Shown one piece after another: positions 43,208-52,599 of a stretch of DNA of 62,402 nt. Both the position numbers and the translations under genes were made by a program. Source of the DNA: Bacteroidota bacterium (lineage in GTDB: Bacteria > Bacteroidota > Bacteroidia > Chitinophagales > Chitinophagaceae). Position 1 is the stretch's first letter; each line of letters starts with the position of its first letter. The notes under the pieces were generated by a model. It was not told the origin of the DNA. It did no database searches and was given only the letters and a program-made list of their open reading frames with translations. The stretch lies in NCBI GenBank assembly GCA_013286835.1, contig JABDEZ010000003.1, positions 1-62,402 of the forward strand. The letters run 5' to 3'.

Positions 43208-43798
43208 ATGCGCTTCATATATCTGTTCTTAGCATGTGCAATTGGCCTTATGGCATGCAACAATACCCCTAATAAAACAGCATCTATAGATGATACACTG
43301 AATAAAACAATTGCTGCTGCCGAAAAGCTACCTGTTAGTGCACTTAATGACAATGGTACACAGACCTTGCTTGAAGTAGTGAATAAATACTATGACGTGA
43401 AGAATGCATTGGTAGCTATCGATGCTCGTCGGGTGGACAGTTCTGCCCATAAATTGGTAATTGCCGCAGACAGCCTGAAGGCATTATTGCAAAAAGATAA
43501 AACACAGCAGCAACTGCTGCCATATACAGATACAATATTAATGACGGCAAAGGCTATAACAGGCAGCAAGGATGCTACTTGCGAGGCACAGCGTGTGCCC
43601 TTTAGTAAATTATCGGATGCATTTTTTGTGCTGTTGCAAAAGGTGCAACTGAAGAATGCCCATGTGTACCTGGAGCATTGCCCTATGGCCCTGAATGAAA
43701 AAGGCGCTAACTGGCTGAGTGATGAGAGCGAGATAAAGAACCCTTATTTTGGAAAGAAGATGCTGGAATGTGGTGATGTTGAGGATTCTTTAAAATAA
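43208..43798 (+). CDS. DUF3347 lipoprotein, probably metal-binding
   Basis: 196 residues. Lipobox ending MAC (Cys at 17). The C-terminal part matches DUF3347, a domain often found with CusB-type copper efflux: VYLEHCPMALNEKGANWLSDESEIKNPYFGKKMLECG, with Cys, Met and His in the pattern expected for a soft metal. It would be anchored in the envelope. It precedes a TonB-dependent receptor by only eight bases, so the two are co-expressed; together they suggest envelope metal (copper?) handling. The role is inferred. Confidence 0.8.
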   Translation: MRFIYLFLACAIGLMACNNTPNKTASIDDTLNKTIAAAEKLPVSALNDNGTQTLLEVVNKYYDVKNALVAIDARRVDSSAHKLVIAADSLKALLQKDKTQQQLLPYTDTILMTAKAITGSKDATCEAQRVPFSKLSDAFFVLLQKVQLKNAHVYLEHCPMALNEKGANWLSDESEIKNPYFGKKMLECGDVEDSLK

Positions 43799-43806
43799 AG
43801 CTAGAG

Positions 43807-46173
43807 ATGTATATCCGGTTTTGTGGACGGCTGCCCTTATTAATAGGTTTGATATTAATGCTTGCCACCAGTGCATACGCACAAAAAAAGGTGACATTGA
43901 GCGGGTATGTACATGATGGTGCCACCGGAGAATTGCTGATAGGTGCCACTGTATTTATTAAAGAAGCCAATCAGGCTGCACAAACCAATAATTACGGGTT
44001 CTATTCTATATCTGTACCTGCAGCTACTTATGCTGTTAGCTTTGCCTATGTTGGCTTTACTACTCATACCGAAAAGCTGGAAATGGTAGATAGCAAGACG
44101 TTGAATGTGGATCTTGCAAACCAGAACGTTATTAAAGAAGTTGAGATATCTGCAAGGAAGGATGAGAACGTGAAAAACACGGAGATGGGTACCACAAAGC
44201 TGTCTATAGAACGGATAAAGACATTGCCTGTGCTGTTTGGAGAGGTGGATATACTGAAGACGCTGCAATTGCTGCCAGGCGTACAATCGGCAGGGGAAGG
44301 TAACGCTGGTTTTTATGTACGTGGTGGTGGGCCGGACCAAAACCTGGTTTTGCTGGATGAGGCCGTTGTTTATAATACTGGTCATTTGTTTGGTTTTTTC
44401 TCTGTTTTTAACTCTGATGCTGTAAAAGATGTGACCCTAATAAAAGGTGGGGCTCCTGCGAACTATGGTGGGCGCCTATCATCGGTGGTAGATGTGACGA
44501 TGAAGGATGGTAACAACAAGGAGTTTCATGCAGAAGGGGGTATTGGGCTGATAGCATCACGATTGACGCTGGAAGGGCCGCTAAAGAAGAATAAAGGCTC
44601 ATTTCTGCTGGCGGGAAGGCGTACGTATATAGACGTACTTACCAAACCCTTCCTGAAAGGGAACCTAGCCGGTAGCGGATACTATTTTTATGACCTTAAC
44701 CTGAAGGCTAACTATACGTTTTCTGATAGGGATAAAGTGTTTCTGAGCGGGTATATGGGGCTGGATAAGTTCAATTATGAAAATTCGACAGGTACATTTA
44801 AGGCCGATATACCCTGGGGTAACAAGACAGCTACCCTGCGCTGGAACCACCTGTTCAGCGATAAAATATTTGTGAACACGTCTGTTATTTATAATGATTA
44901 CAATTTTGCTTCGAGCTTCAATCAGAACTTGTTTGCTATAAAGTTATCGTCTGGGATAAAGGATTATAATGCCAAGAGCGACCTGGATTACTACACCACA
45001 TTTCACCATCATTTTAAAGCAGGGTTCAACTATATATACCACACGTTTACTCCCAACCAGGTTTCGGGTGAGGTAGATACTACGGTGTTGCGGCCTAATA
45101 ACGCCTTGATAAAATACGCCCATGAGGCAGGCGCATATATAATGGATGATTTTGACCTGACGCCGTGGCTGCGGGTGAATGCCGGCATACGTTACTCGTG
45201 GTTTGGACAAGTAGGGCCATATACCCGTTACATATACAACCTGAATGGTGTGAAGACCGATAGTACAGCCTACAGCAGCGGACAACTGGTGAAGAGCTAT
45301 GGCGGCTGGGAGCCGAGACTAAACCTGCGTTTTGAGCTTAATGAGGCATCGAGCATAAAGGCTAGTATTGCCAAAACCTACCAATATATACACTTGCTGA
45401 GCGACAACGGTACTACATTGCCTACCGATGTGTGGGTGCCCAGTACCTATATAGTACAACCTGAAATAGCCTGGCAGTATTCGGTAGGGTATTTCCGCAA
45501 CTTCCTGGATAATAAGCTGGAAACCTCTGTGGAAGTATATTATAAGGACTTGCAGAACCAGATACAATATAAGGAAGGGTACACCCCCAACTCACTGATA
45601 GACCCTGAACAGGAGTACGTATTTGGCAGTGGCAAGGCCTATGGGGCTGAGTTTTTTATTAACAAGACACAAGGCAAGTTTACCGGCTGGATAGGGTATA
45701 CGCTGGCGTATACCAATCTCACCTTCCCGGCACTTAATAATGGACAAACCTTCCCAGCGAAGTACGACCAGCGACATGATGTGTCTATAGTAGGCTCTTA
45801 CCAATATAGTAAGAAATGGACCTTCTCTTCTGTGTTTGTGTTTGGCTCGGGTACTACTATTACTTTGCCCAGCTCTTTTTATTTTATAAATAATAACCTG
45901 GTACAGCAGAACGGGAAATTAAATGGTTTCAGGCTTTTCCCGTATGACCGCCTTGATGTTTCGGCTGTTTATACCCCACAGCATGCAAAACCTAAGAAAT
46001 GGGAGGGGAGCTGGGCATTTAGCATCTACAATGTATATGACCGGCACAACCCCTACTTCCTATATGTGAACCAGACTGGTACAGTGAATAGTCCGGGTGG
46101 GATAAAGTTGCAGGTGATAGAGGTGTCCATTTTTCCTATCATACCGAGTATTACATACAATTTTAAGTTTTAA
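43807..46173 (+). CDS. TonB-dependent outer-membrane receptor
   Basis: 788 residues. Signal peptide (ends SAYAQ), a carboxypeptidase-regulatory-like domain (VTLSGYVHDGATGELLIGATVFIKE, about 24-110), a plug (KTLPVLFGEVDILKTLQLLPGVQSAGEGNAGFYVRGGGPDQNLVLLDEAVVYN, about 135-240) and a 22-strand barrel ending in a C-terminal Phe (YNFKF). No SusD partner follows, so this is not a Sus-type glycan system. Its lipoprotein neighbour suggests a metal or metal complex as ligand (inference). Start chosen nine bases after the lipoprotein stop region. Confidence 0.92.
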   Translation: MYIRFCGRLPLLIGLILMLATSAYAQKKVTLSGYVHDGATGELLIGATVFIKEANQAAQTNNYGFYSISVPAATYAVSFAYVGFTTHTEKLEMVDSKTLNVDLANQNVIKEVEISARKDENVKNTEMGTTKLSIERIKTLPVLFGEVDILKTLQLLPGVQSAGEGNAGFYVRGGGPDQNLVLLDEAVVYNTGHLFGFFSVFNSDAVKDVTLIKGGAPANYGGRLSSVVDVTMKDGNNKEFHAEGGIGLIASRLTLEGPLKKNKGSFLLAGRRTYIDVLTKPFLKGNLAGSGYYFYDLNLKANYTFSDRDKVFLSGYMGLDKFNYENSTGTFKADIPWGNKTATLRWNHLFSDKIFVNTSVIYNDYNFASSFNQNLFAIKLSSGIKDYNAKSDLDYYTTFHHHFKAGFNYIYHTFTPNQVSGEVDTTVLRPNNALIKYAHEAGAYIMDDFDLTPWLRVNAGIRYSWFGQVGPYTRYIYNLNGVKTDSTAYSSGQLVKSYGGWEPRLNLRFELNEASSIKASIAKTYQYIHLLSDNGTTLPTDVWVPSTYIVQPEIAWQYSVGYFRNFLDNKLETSVEVYYKDLQNQIQYKEGYTPNSLIDPEQEYVFGSGKAYGAEFFINKTQGKFTGWIGYTLAYTNLTFPALNNGQTFPAKYDQRHDVSIVGSYQYSKKWTFSSVFVFGSGTTITLPSSFYFINNNLVQQNGKLNGFRLFPYDRLDVSAVYTPQHAKPKKWEGSWAFSIYNVYDRHNPYFLYVNQTGTVNSPGGIKLQVIEVSIFPIIPSITYNFKF

Positions 46174-46639
46174 ATGCCCGGTTTTTGTCTTGAACAGGAT
46201 TATTGGATTGCAAGATGGACACGATTTGCTGTGACGGTGTGAGGTTACAGTCGCGAGGCTAACCCTTCCGCCCTTTCGGGCATTTTCCCTTAGAAGAGAA
46301 GGAATTCGGGTTTTATTGCGGAATGCCCGAAAATGCTCGATTTTTTGTCTTGAACAGGATTATTGGATTGGAAGATGGACACGATTTGTTGACGATTTGT
46401 TGTGACGGTGTGGGGTTACAGTCGCGAGGCTAACCCTTCGCCCTTTCGGGCATTTTCCCTTTAAAAGGGAAGGTATTCCAGTTTTATTTCGGAATGCTCG
46501 ATTTTTTGTCTTGAACAGGATTATTGGATTGCAAGATGGACACGATTTGTTGTGACGGTGTGAGGTTACAGTCGCGAGGCTAACCCTTCGCCCTTTCGGG
46601 CATTTTCCCTTTAGAAGAGAAGGAATTCGGGTTTTATTG

Positions 46640-46728
46640 CGGAATGCCCGAAAATGCCCGATACTGGGCATTGGGATTTTCAGGTAAAACGCTTTGTGGT
46701 GGCTGATTTAGGCTAAAATGCCTGATGA
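46640..46728. repeat. 88-base direct repeat, copy A
   Basis: Starts CGGAATGCCCGAAAATGCCC and ends near cctgatgat. It shares about 80 of 88 bases with copy B at 46908-46995. It contains the hairpin AATGCCC-GATACT-GGGCATT. Confidence 0.7.
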
Positions 46729-46907
46729 TTGGTCTTGAACAGGATTACTGGATTGGAAGATGGACACGATGTGTTTTGTGGCAGTGTAGGGTTCCAATTG
46801 CGAGGCTGATCCTTCCGCGCTATCGGGCACCTTCTCTTTTGTCTTGAACAGGATTACTGGATAGCAAGATGGACACGATATGTTTGGGATCTTATAGGGT
46901 TTCAGTC

Positions 46908-46995
46908 GGAATGCCCGAAAATGCCCGATACTGGGCATTGGGATTTTCAAGTGAAACGCTTTGTGGTGGCTGATTTAGATTGAATGCCCGATGAT
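46908..46995. repeat. 88-base direct repeat, copy B
   Basis: Second copy of the element at 46640-46728, with the same hairpin and gctttgtggtggctgattta word. The two copies flank repeat cores 4 and 5, as if a composite unit had been duplicated. Confidence 0.7.
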
Positions 46996-47039
46996 CTGTG
47001 AAAAAATGAAATGCCCGATTGTAGGTAATCCAGGCAAAA

Positions 47040-47072
47040 TATAAGAGGCGAGAATAGATCCCGCCCCTTATA
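47040..47072 (-). terminator. Terminator of recA
   Basis: 14-bp stem TATAAGGGGCGGGA/TCTCGCCTCTTATA (two G-U pairs) on the minus strand, then TTTTG. Confidence 0.7.
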
Positions 47073-47100
47073 AGATAATATTGATCGTTACCTGTTATTC

Positions 47101-48099
47101 TTAATTTACAGCAGGCTCAAGTGCAACCCGGATGCGCTGTTCTATTTCTTCCATTACTTCAGGATTGTCGTTGAGGAAGGTTTTTACTGCATCGCGACCT
47201 TGTCCTATTTTGCTATCGCCATAGCTGAACCATGAACCGCTTTTCTGGAGGATGGCCAGTTCTACGCCCATGTCAATCACTTCGCCTACTTTGCTGATAC
47301 CTTCGCCGAATATGATATCGAACTCGACCTGGCGGAATGGAGGAGCCACTTTGTTTTTTACCACCTTTACGCGTGTGCGGTTACCGCTGGCAACATCGCC
47401 ATCTTTTATCTGGCTTACACGGCGGATATCTAAACGTACTGATGAGTAGAATTTAAGCGCATTACCACCGGTAGTAGTTTCCGGGTTACCGAACATGACA
47501 CCTATTTTTTCGCGGAGCTGGTTGATGAATATGCAGCAACAGCCTGTGCGAGAGATAGTAGCGGTGAGTTTACGTAACGCCTGGCTCATAAGCCTTGCCT
47601 GAAGGCCCATTTTGCTTTCGCCCATTTCTCCTTCCAGTTCGGCCTTAGGCACCAAGGCTGCAACGGAATCAATAACTACTACGTCAACTGCGCCAGAGGA
47701 GATCAGACGATCTGCGATTTCGAGCGCCTGCTCGCCATAGTCGGGCTGAGAGATGATGAGGTTATCGACATCTACGCCCAATTTGCGGGCATAGTTACTA
47801 TCAAAAGCATGCTCAGCATCTATTATTGCGCAGATACCACCTTTTTTCTGCGCTTCTGCCATGGTATGTATGGCTATGGTTGTTTTACCGGAAGATTCCG
47901 GACCGTATATTTCAATAACACGGCCGCGAGGCAGGCCACCTACACCCAAAGCTACATCGAGACCCAGGGAGCCGGTGCTGATAACGTCCATTTTTTCCCT
48001 TTGCTTGTCGCCAAGCATCATCACTGATCCCTTTCCATAATCCTTCTCGATCTTATCAAGCGCCAGTTTAAGCACTTTTAATTTGTCGTCTGCTGCCAT
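47101..48099 (-). CDS. recA: Recombinase RecA
   Basis: 332 residues. Walker [10 protein letters not shown] (66-74), Walker [11 protein letters not shown], loop segments [15 protein letters not shown] and [28 protein letters not shown], and a short acidic end. It forms the filament on single-stranded DNA that drives strand exchange and LexA cleavage. It lies upstream of the repeat array. The 5' leader has a perfect -7 box (48144-48151) and two tandem copies of ATTTATATTTCT (48108-48131, plus strand). Confidence 0.98.
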   Translation of the reverse strand: MAADDKLKVLKLALDKIEKDYGKGSVMMLGDKQREKMDVISTGSLGLDVALGVGGLPRGRVIEIYGPESSGKTTIAIHTMAEAQKKGGICAIIDAEHAFDSNYARKLGVDVDNLIISQPDYGEQALEIADRLISSGAVDVVVIDSVAALVPKAELEGEMGESKMGLQARLMSQALRKLTATISRTGCCCIFINQLREKIGVMFGNPETTTGGNALKFYSSVRLDIRRVSQIKDGDVASGNRTRVKVVKNKVAPPFRQVEFDIIFGEGISKVGEVIDMGVELAILQKSGSWFSYGDSKIGQGRDAVKTFLNDNPEVMEEIEQRIRVALEPAVN

Positions 48100-48143
48100 T
48101 GTCTATTATTTATATTTCTATTTATATTTCTCGATCTAATAAG

Positions 48144-48151
48144 CAAATATA
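48144..48151 (-). promoter_or_regulatory. Promoter -7 box of recA
   Basis: TATATTTG on the minus strand, exact match, about 45 bases before the ATG. No TTG at -33. Confidence 0.5.
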
Positions 48152-48213
48152 CAGCTATCCGTTGTGCCCGTGCACAGGGTGAGTGACAAGATATCCACAT
48201 TTTTGATAAACAG

Positions 48214-48240
48214 AAAAGCCGCTCTGGGAGCGGCTTTTGA
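48214..48240 (-). terminator. Terminator after rpsG
   Basis: 11-bp stem AAAAGCCGCTC/GAGCGGCTTTT with a 3-base loop. It lies 24 bases past the rpsG stop; T-runs in both directions. Confidence 0.85.
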
Positions 48241-48263
48241 AAGAATATTGCAATAAAATGTGG

Positions 48264-48731
48264 TTAGATCTTGAAGTGACTGAACGCTTTGTTAGCTTCG
48301 GCCATACGATGGGTGTCTTCTTTTTTCTTGAAAGCACCACCTTCACCTTTTGCTGCTGCTACGATTTCTGCGGCAAGCTTGTCGGCCATGGTTTTACCAT
48401 TCCTGTCGCGAGCAAAACGGATCAGCCATTTCATGCTGAGTGATATTTTGCGGTCAGGGCGTACTTCGCTAGGTATCTGGAAGGTAGCACCACCAATACG
48501 GCGGCTACGAACCTCAACTGCAGGAGTAATGTTTGACAATGCGCGTTTCCACACATCATAACCAGCTTCACTGGTAATAGTGCCTACTTTATCCAGCGCA
48601 TCGTAGAACAGACCCAGAACTATAGTTTTATTACCACCCCACATAAGGCAGTTAACAAAACGGGTTACGTTCTTGTCGTTGAACTTAGGATCTGGTGCTA
48701 ATGGTAATTTTTTAGCTTGTGCCTTTCTCAT
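48264..48731 (-). CDS. rpsG: 30S ribosomal protein S7
   Basis: 155 residues: [35 protein letters not shown], then the conserved [22 protein letters not shown] beta hairpin and [36 protein letters not shown]. It nucleates the 30S head. It follows rpsL on the same strand; fusA, which usually comes next, is replaced by a terminator and recA. Confidence 0.98.
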   Translation of the reverse strand: MRKAQAKKLPLAPDPKFNDKNVTRFVNCLMWGGNKTIVLGLFYDALDKVGTITSEAGYDVWKRALSNITPAVEVRSRRIGGATFQIPSEVRPDRKISLSMKWLIRFARDRNGKTMADKLAAEIVAAAKGEGGAFKKKEDTHRMAEANKAFSHFKI

Positions 48732-48766
48732 CGGTAACGAATGACTTTAATATCTTTATTAATTAA

Positions 48767-49171
48767 TTATTTTTTCTTAGCTGCTGGCGCTGCTGCACCT
48801 TTTTTGGCTTTCTTAGTACCATACTTAGAGCGGCTCTGTTTACGGTCTTTTACACCCGCAGTATCCAGTGCGCCACGCACTATATGATAACGTACACCCG
48901 GAAGATCCTTAACACGACCACCACGGATAAGCACGATAGAGTGCTCCTGAAGGTTGTGGCCTTCACCCGGGATGTATGCAATGACTTCAAGCTTGTTGGT
49001 AAGGCGAACCTTAGCCACTTTACGAAGCGCTGAGTTTGGTTTTTTAGGCGTTGTTGTGTATACGCGGGTACACACACCACGACGTTGCGGACATGCGTCC
49101 AAAGCCCTTGACTTTGACTTAGCCCTTATTTGCTGACGACCTTTACGTACTAGTTGTTGTATTGTAGGCAT
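48767..49171 (-). CDS. rpsL: 30S ribosomal protein S12
   Basis: 134 residues. [45 protein letters not shown] and [19 protein letters not shown] are conserved; the Asp of KDLPG is the site that RimO modifies in other bacteria. A tail of about ten Ala/Lys residues extends past the usual end. It has a canonical promoter upstream and is followed by rpsG after 35 bases. Confidence 0.98.
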   Translation of the reverse strand: MPTIQQLVRKGRQQIRAKSKSRALDACPQRRGVCTRVYTTTPKKPNSALRKVAKVRLTNKLEVIAYIPGEGHNLQEHSIVLIRGGRVKDLPGVRYHIVRGALDTAGVKDRKQSRSKYGTKKAKKGAAAPAAKKK

Positions 49172-49203
49172 TTGCTTACCGTTAATAAAAAATTAATGGA
49201 GTG

Positions 49204-49233
49204 CAAAGGTAACATTAGTTATTAAACTAACAA
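49204..49233 (-). promoter_or_regulatory. Promoter of rpsL-rpsG
   Basis: On the minus strand TTG (49231-49233), 19-base spacer, perfect TACCTTTG (49204-49211), 33 bases before the ATG. Same -7 box as rpsJ. Confidence 0.75.
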
Positions 49234-49506
49234 AAAAAATTCAAATAATTATTGAATGTGAATCTGCGTAATGATATTTTAATAACTGCAGGTACCCTGG
49301 CAGTGTTTGAGAGCGCGAAAGTATGCTTTATTTATTTAGGTGCCAAAGTCTTTTATCATTGAATTTATTATTCTTTGTTTAAATGATTTTTATCCGTATT
49401 TTATTGAGAATTAGCTTTATGAGGGATTGCGGCAATAGTAAATTGGCTTTTAATGTATTGCTATAAGCCCTTGCATTAAGGTTGAAACAAAAAAGATAAA
49501 GGACCA
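49234..49506. other. AT-rich intergenic region
   Basis: 273 bases between the rpsL promoter and the PAS protein. No terminator and no full promoter were found. Confidence 0.3.
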
Positions 49507-50796
49507 ATGAAGGAAATGAGAGCGCCTATTCCACACCCTTTTGCGAGATTGTGGTATAGATATAAACTGCTGGTTGAACGTGAAACCAGGAGCATGACTA
49601 AAAGCGTTGGAGATATTACCTACTGGAGGGATAGGTTGTTTACAAGCTTTATTACCTATCTGATACCAACGTGTTTTATAGCACTGGTGCCGTGCTTAGT
49701 GATCTCTTTTGAGAATGGGTATTTCTTTATTGGAATATTTGATATTGTTGTACTGTGCTCTATTGTTCTAATTGCACTAAACAAAAAGTTATCGCTTTTA
49801 TTCCGGAAACTTTTTGTGGTCTCTACATTATATAGCCTCGCGGTTATTTTATTAGTCAATTTAAGTTTGACAGGCCCGGGGACAATCTATTTATTGGCAG
49901 TAAGTGTATTAGCTACAGTTTTCTTACCCAAGCAATATGCTTATGCCTCTGTAGTTGTCAATTTGCTTATATGCTGCGGTTGCGCGTTTGTTATTGAATT
50001 TGATTTTTTCCATTCGCCCCTTGCAAAAGACTATCCTTTAGGAGTTTGGGTTGCTATTTCGTCTAACCTGATATTTTTGAGTTGGATGCTCGTTTTACTG
50101 ATCAGCAATGCTATTGAGGGGTTGAAGCAAACCATAATCAAAGAATTTCAACTAAGAAAGGAATTGCAGATTGAAGTGGCAGAAAAGGCACAATACGGTA
50201 AGGAATTAAAAGAATCTGAAACGCAATATAAAAGTTTGTTCTTTCTGAATCCTGCCCCCATGTGGGTGCTGGATATTGAAACCCTAAAGCTATTGCAGGT
50301 GAATGATGCTGCTATTAAAAGCTATGGTTATACGAAAGAAGAATTTCTTTCCCTGACCATAATGGATATCAAAATGGAAGAAGACAGGGATGAACTTCAA
50401 AAGGATATTGAAACTGCAATAGCTACCGATGCACCTTTAACTGTAATTACGCAACATCGCCGCAAAAACAAGGAGCAATTTCATGTTGAGGTGATACTTA
50501 ATGCTATTCTTTTTAAAGGCAAGGAAGCTACATTGGTGATTGCCCGTGATATTTCCCAACAGGTGGATTATGTAAAGACAATACAAGACAAGAATGATAA
50601 GCTACGTGAAATTGCTTTTATACAATCTCACCTTGTAAGGGCACCATTAGCCAAAATTTTAGGACTAGTAGATCTGATCACTATTGGCATAGATGAAAAA
50701 GCGGACCCTGAATTATTACATTGCCTTGACCAGTCGGCAAAAGAGCTGGATGAAATAATACGATCCATCAGTAAGAAAACAGAAAGTATAATGTAG
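49507..50796 (+). CDS. Membrane PAS protein with a DHp-like end but no ATPase domain
   Basis: 429 residues. About six membrane segments (residues 47-205), a linker helix, a PAS domain (about 238-355: YKSLFFLNPAPMWVLDIETLKLLQVNDAAI, and VIARDISQQ at its end), and a final helix pair with FIQSHLVRAPLAKILGLVDLI, which resembles the His-box of histidine kinases. The protein ends there, with no N, G1 or G2 boxes. It cannot phosphorylate itself alone. Such truncated sensors may act with another kinase or as dimerising inhibitors. Start from ATG 49507, preceded by AAAGGACCA. Confidence 0.8.
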   Translation: MKEMRAPIPHPFARLWYRYKLLVERETRSMTKSVGDITYWRDRLFTSFITYLIPTCFIALVPCLVISFENGYFFIGIFDIVVLCSIVLIALNKKLSLLFRKLFVVSTLYSLAVILLVNLSLTGPGTIYLLAVSVLATVFLPKQYAYASVVVNLLICCGCAFVIEFDFFHSPLAKDYPLGVWVAISSNLIFLSWMLVLLISNAIEGLKQTIIKEFQLRKELQIEVAEKAQYGKELKESETQYKSLFFLNPAPMWVLDIETLKLLQVNDAAIKSYGYTKEEFLSLTIMDIKMEEDRDELQKDIETAIATDAPLTVITQHRRKNKEQFHVEVILNAILFKGKEATLVIARDISQQVDYVKTIQDKNDKLREIAFIQSHLVRAPLAKILGLVDLITIGIDEKADPELLHCLDQSAKELDEIIRSISKKTESIM

Positions 50797-50848
50797 GAGA
50801 TATTCTGGCTTATCCACTCGTTATGAAATTACTTGTATTTTCGTTTGG

Positions 50849-51685
50849 ATGTCAAATGAAACACCAAACAAGCGGAGTAACTATATAATAGCCGGCGGAC
50901 AGGATGGGAAAAGTCGCCTGAATGTACTTGCGGAGGTGCTATATCTACATACCAGGGCTTTGCTGGAAGCTAAAGGTTTATTGCCGGGTATGCGTTTGCT
51001 GGATGTGGGATGTGGCGGAGGGAATGTGGCCATGATGACAGCGAGACTTGTGGGGCCTACGGGTAGTGTAACAGCTATAGATTTTGATAGAGAAATAATA
51101 GCGCTTGATCAGCAGGATGTTGTTGCTGCGGGTATGAATAATATAGCTTTTCATGCCATGAGTGCATACGATATTAACTATGATAATAAGTTTGATATTG
51201 TGTATTCACGATTTTTGTTGTCGCATTTGGAACGTCCCCTAGAAGTGCTAAAAAGGATGGTGCAGAGTGTGCAACCTGGGGGTAAGATAATAGTAGAGGA
51301 TATACATTTTAGTGGCCACTTTTGCTACCCGGAGTGTAAGGCTTTTGACGATTATGTTACTTACTTTACTAAAGCAGCAAGAAATAACGAGCAGGATGCA
51401 GAGATAGGACCAAGATTGCCTGGATTGTTTAGACAAGCGGGAATAGAAAATATAGGGTTTGATGTGATACAACCTACTTTTAATACAGGCAAAGGGAAAT
51501 GGATGGCATACCTTACGCTGGATAAAATAAAGAATACTCTAATAGAGCAACGAATAGCGACTGAGGAAAGTATAGTGCAAATGTTGCAGGAGCTAGAAGT
51601 ATTTACAAATGATGAGCATACTATTATGAGTCTGCCACGCATATTCAGGGTGTGGGGGACAAAAATATCTGAAACTATTGATTAA
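50849..51685 (+). CDS. Class I SAM-dependent methyltransferase
   Basis: 278 residues. Motif I LLDVGCGGGNVAMM, the acidic loop TAIDFD, motif II region NKFDIVYSRFLLSHL and VQPGGKIIVEDI. UbiE/MenG-like fold; the substrate is unknown. It lies 15 bases before murQ and probably shares its transcript. Confidence 0.87.
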   Translation: MSNETPNKRSNYIIAGGQDGKSRLNVLAEVLYLHTRALLEAKGLLPGMRLLDVGCGGGNVAMMTARLVGPTGSVTAIDFDREIIALDQQDVVAAGMNNIAFHAMSAYDINYDNKFDIVYSRFLLSHLERPLEVLKRMVQSVQPGGKIIVEDIHFSGHFCYPECKAFDDYVTYFTKAARNNEQDAEIGPRLPGLFRQAGIENIGFDVIQPTFNTGKGKWMAYLTLDKIKNTLIEQRIATEESIVQMLQELEVFTNDEHTIMSLPRIFRVWGTKISETID

Positions 51686-51700
51686 CATGATTTAGCTATA

Positions 51701-52513
51701 ATGCCGCCTATACCACTAACAGAAGAGGACTCGAAATACAATAACCTGGAGCAAATGAGTGCCGATGCGCTATTGCTTGCTATTAATAGCGAAGACAATA
51801 CTGTGGCTATGGCTGTAGCGCATGCATTGCCACAGATAGCGTTGCTTACAGAAAAAGTAATTGCTGTGTTTGATAATGGGGGACGACTGTTTTATATAGG
51901 AGCGGGAACCAGTGGGCGACTTGGCATACTGGATGCCAGCGAATGTGTACCAACATTTGGTGTGCCACAAGGGATGGTGGTTGGTATTATAGCCGGTGGC
52001 GACAGTGCAATACGCATAGCAGTGGAAGGTGCAGAGGATGATACAGAACAAGGATATAAAGACCTGATGGTTTATAATGTAAACACTAAAGATATAGTAG
52101 TTGGGGTTGCAGCGAGTGGGCGAACCCCATATGTACAATATGCGTTGCAAGCCTGCAGGGAACAAGGAATAACAACAGGCTGTATTGTATGCAGCCCGGA
52201 TAGCGAAGTAGCCGCGAACAGCGACTATAAAGTAGAGGTACTAACCGGACCTGAATTTGTGACCGGCAGCACCCGCATGAAGGCCGGTACTGCACAAAAG
52301 ATGGTACTGAATATGGTAACAACAACGGCCATGATAAAGACCGGCAGGGTAGAGGGGAACAAGATGACCCACATGGCAGTGACCAATAGCAAGCTAATTG
52401 ATAGAGCGATACGCATCATAATGGGTAAAACCAAGCTTACAGCCGAGGAAAGTAAAGTGCTACTGAGAAAGTACAATAATGATATAGCAGCCGTGTTGGC
52501 GAGTTTTAAGTGA
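51701..52513 (+). CDS. murQ: N-acetylmuramic acid 6-phosphate etherase
   Basis: 270 residues. SIS-fold enzyme that cleaves the lactyl ether of MurNAc-6-phosphate to GlcNAc-6-phosphate in cell-wall recycling. Conserved IGAGTSGRLGILDASECVPTFG, GIIAGGDSAIR, VAASGRTPYVQYAL, EVLTGPEFVTGSTRMKAGTAQK and KMTHMAVTNSKL. No murK, anmK or transporter is nearby. A strong terminator follows. Confidence 0.96.
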   Translation: MPPIPLTEEDSKYNNLEQMSADALLLAINSEDNTVAMAVAHALPQIALLTEKVIAVFDNGGRLFYIGAGTSGRLGILDASECVPTFGVPQGMVVGIIAGGDSAIRIAVEGAEDDTEQGYKDLMVYNVNTKDIVVGVAASGRTPYVQYALQACREQGITTGCIVCSPDSEVAANSDYKVEVLTGPEFVTGSTRMKAGTAQKMVLNMVTTTAMIKTGRVEGNKMTHMAVTNSKLIDRAIRIIMGKTKLTAEESKVLLRKYNNDIAAVLASFK

Positions 52514-52541
52514 AAAGATGGATTTTAGCTACCCCGATATG

Positions 52542-52579
52542 AAAAGAGGTTATCCCGGATTTACGAGATAACCTCTTTT
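52542..52579 (+). terminator. Terminator after murQ
   Basis: 13-bp perfect stem AAAAGAGGTTATC/GATAACCTCTTTT, 12-base loop, then TTTATTT. It may also serve the convergent gene. Confidence 0.85.
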
Positions 52580-52599
52580 GTTTATTTATAACGGTTTAT

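Larger units (their letters stand above)
46174..47010. repeat. Array of five diverged repeats
   Basis: A 39-base core (GTCTTGAACAGGATTAYTGG and 19 more bases ending GGACACGAT) starts at 46187, 46347, 46508, 46732 and 46841. Spacings are 160, 161, 224 and 109 bases. Between cores lie conserved words: cagtcgcgaggct, a GCCC-TTTC-GGGC hairpin (46270-46282, 46440-46452, 46590-46602), and GGAATGCCCGAAAATGC. Copy 2 has an 11-base tandem duplication (46381-46402). No gene product is supported; minus-strand frames here are repeats. I recall similar intergenic words in other Bacteroidota genomes. Confidence 0.85.

Noticed and set aside
46187-46880. CRISPR array
   Set aside because: Cores are spaced 109-224 bases apart, the linkers are themselves conserved, and no cas genes are present.
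46360-46950. Two minus-strand frames (103 and 80 codons) with repeated GHFRAF..KCPKGRRVSLATVT
   Set aside because: They are translations of the DNA repeat array; the repetition follows the repeat unit and has no start or family support.
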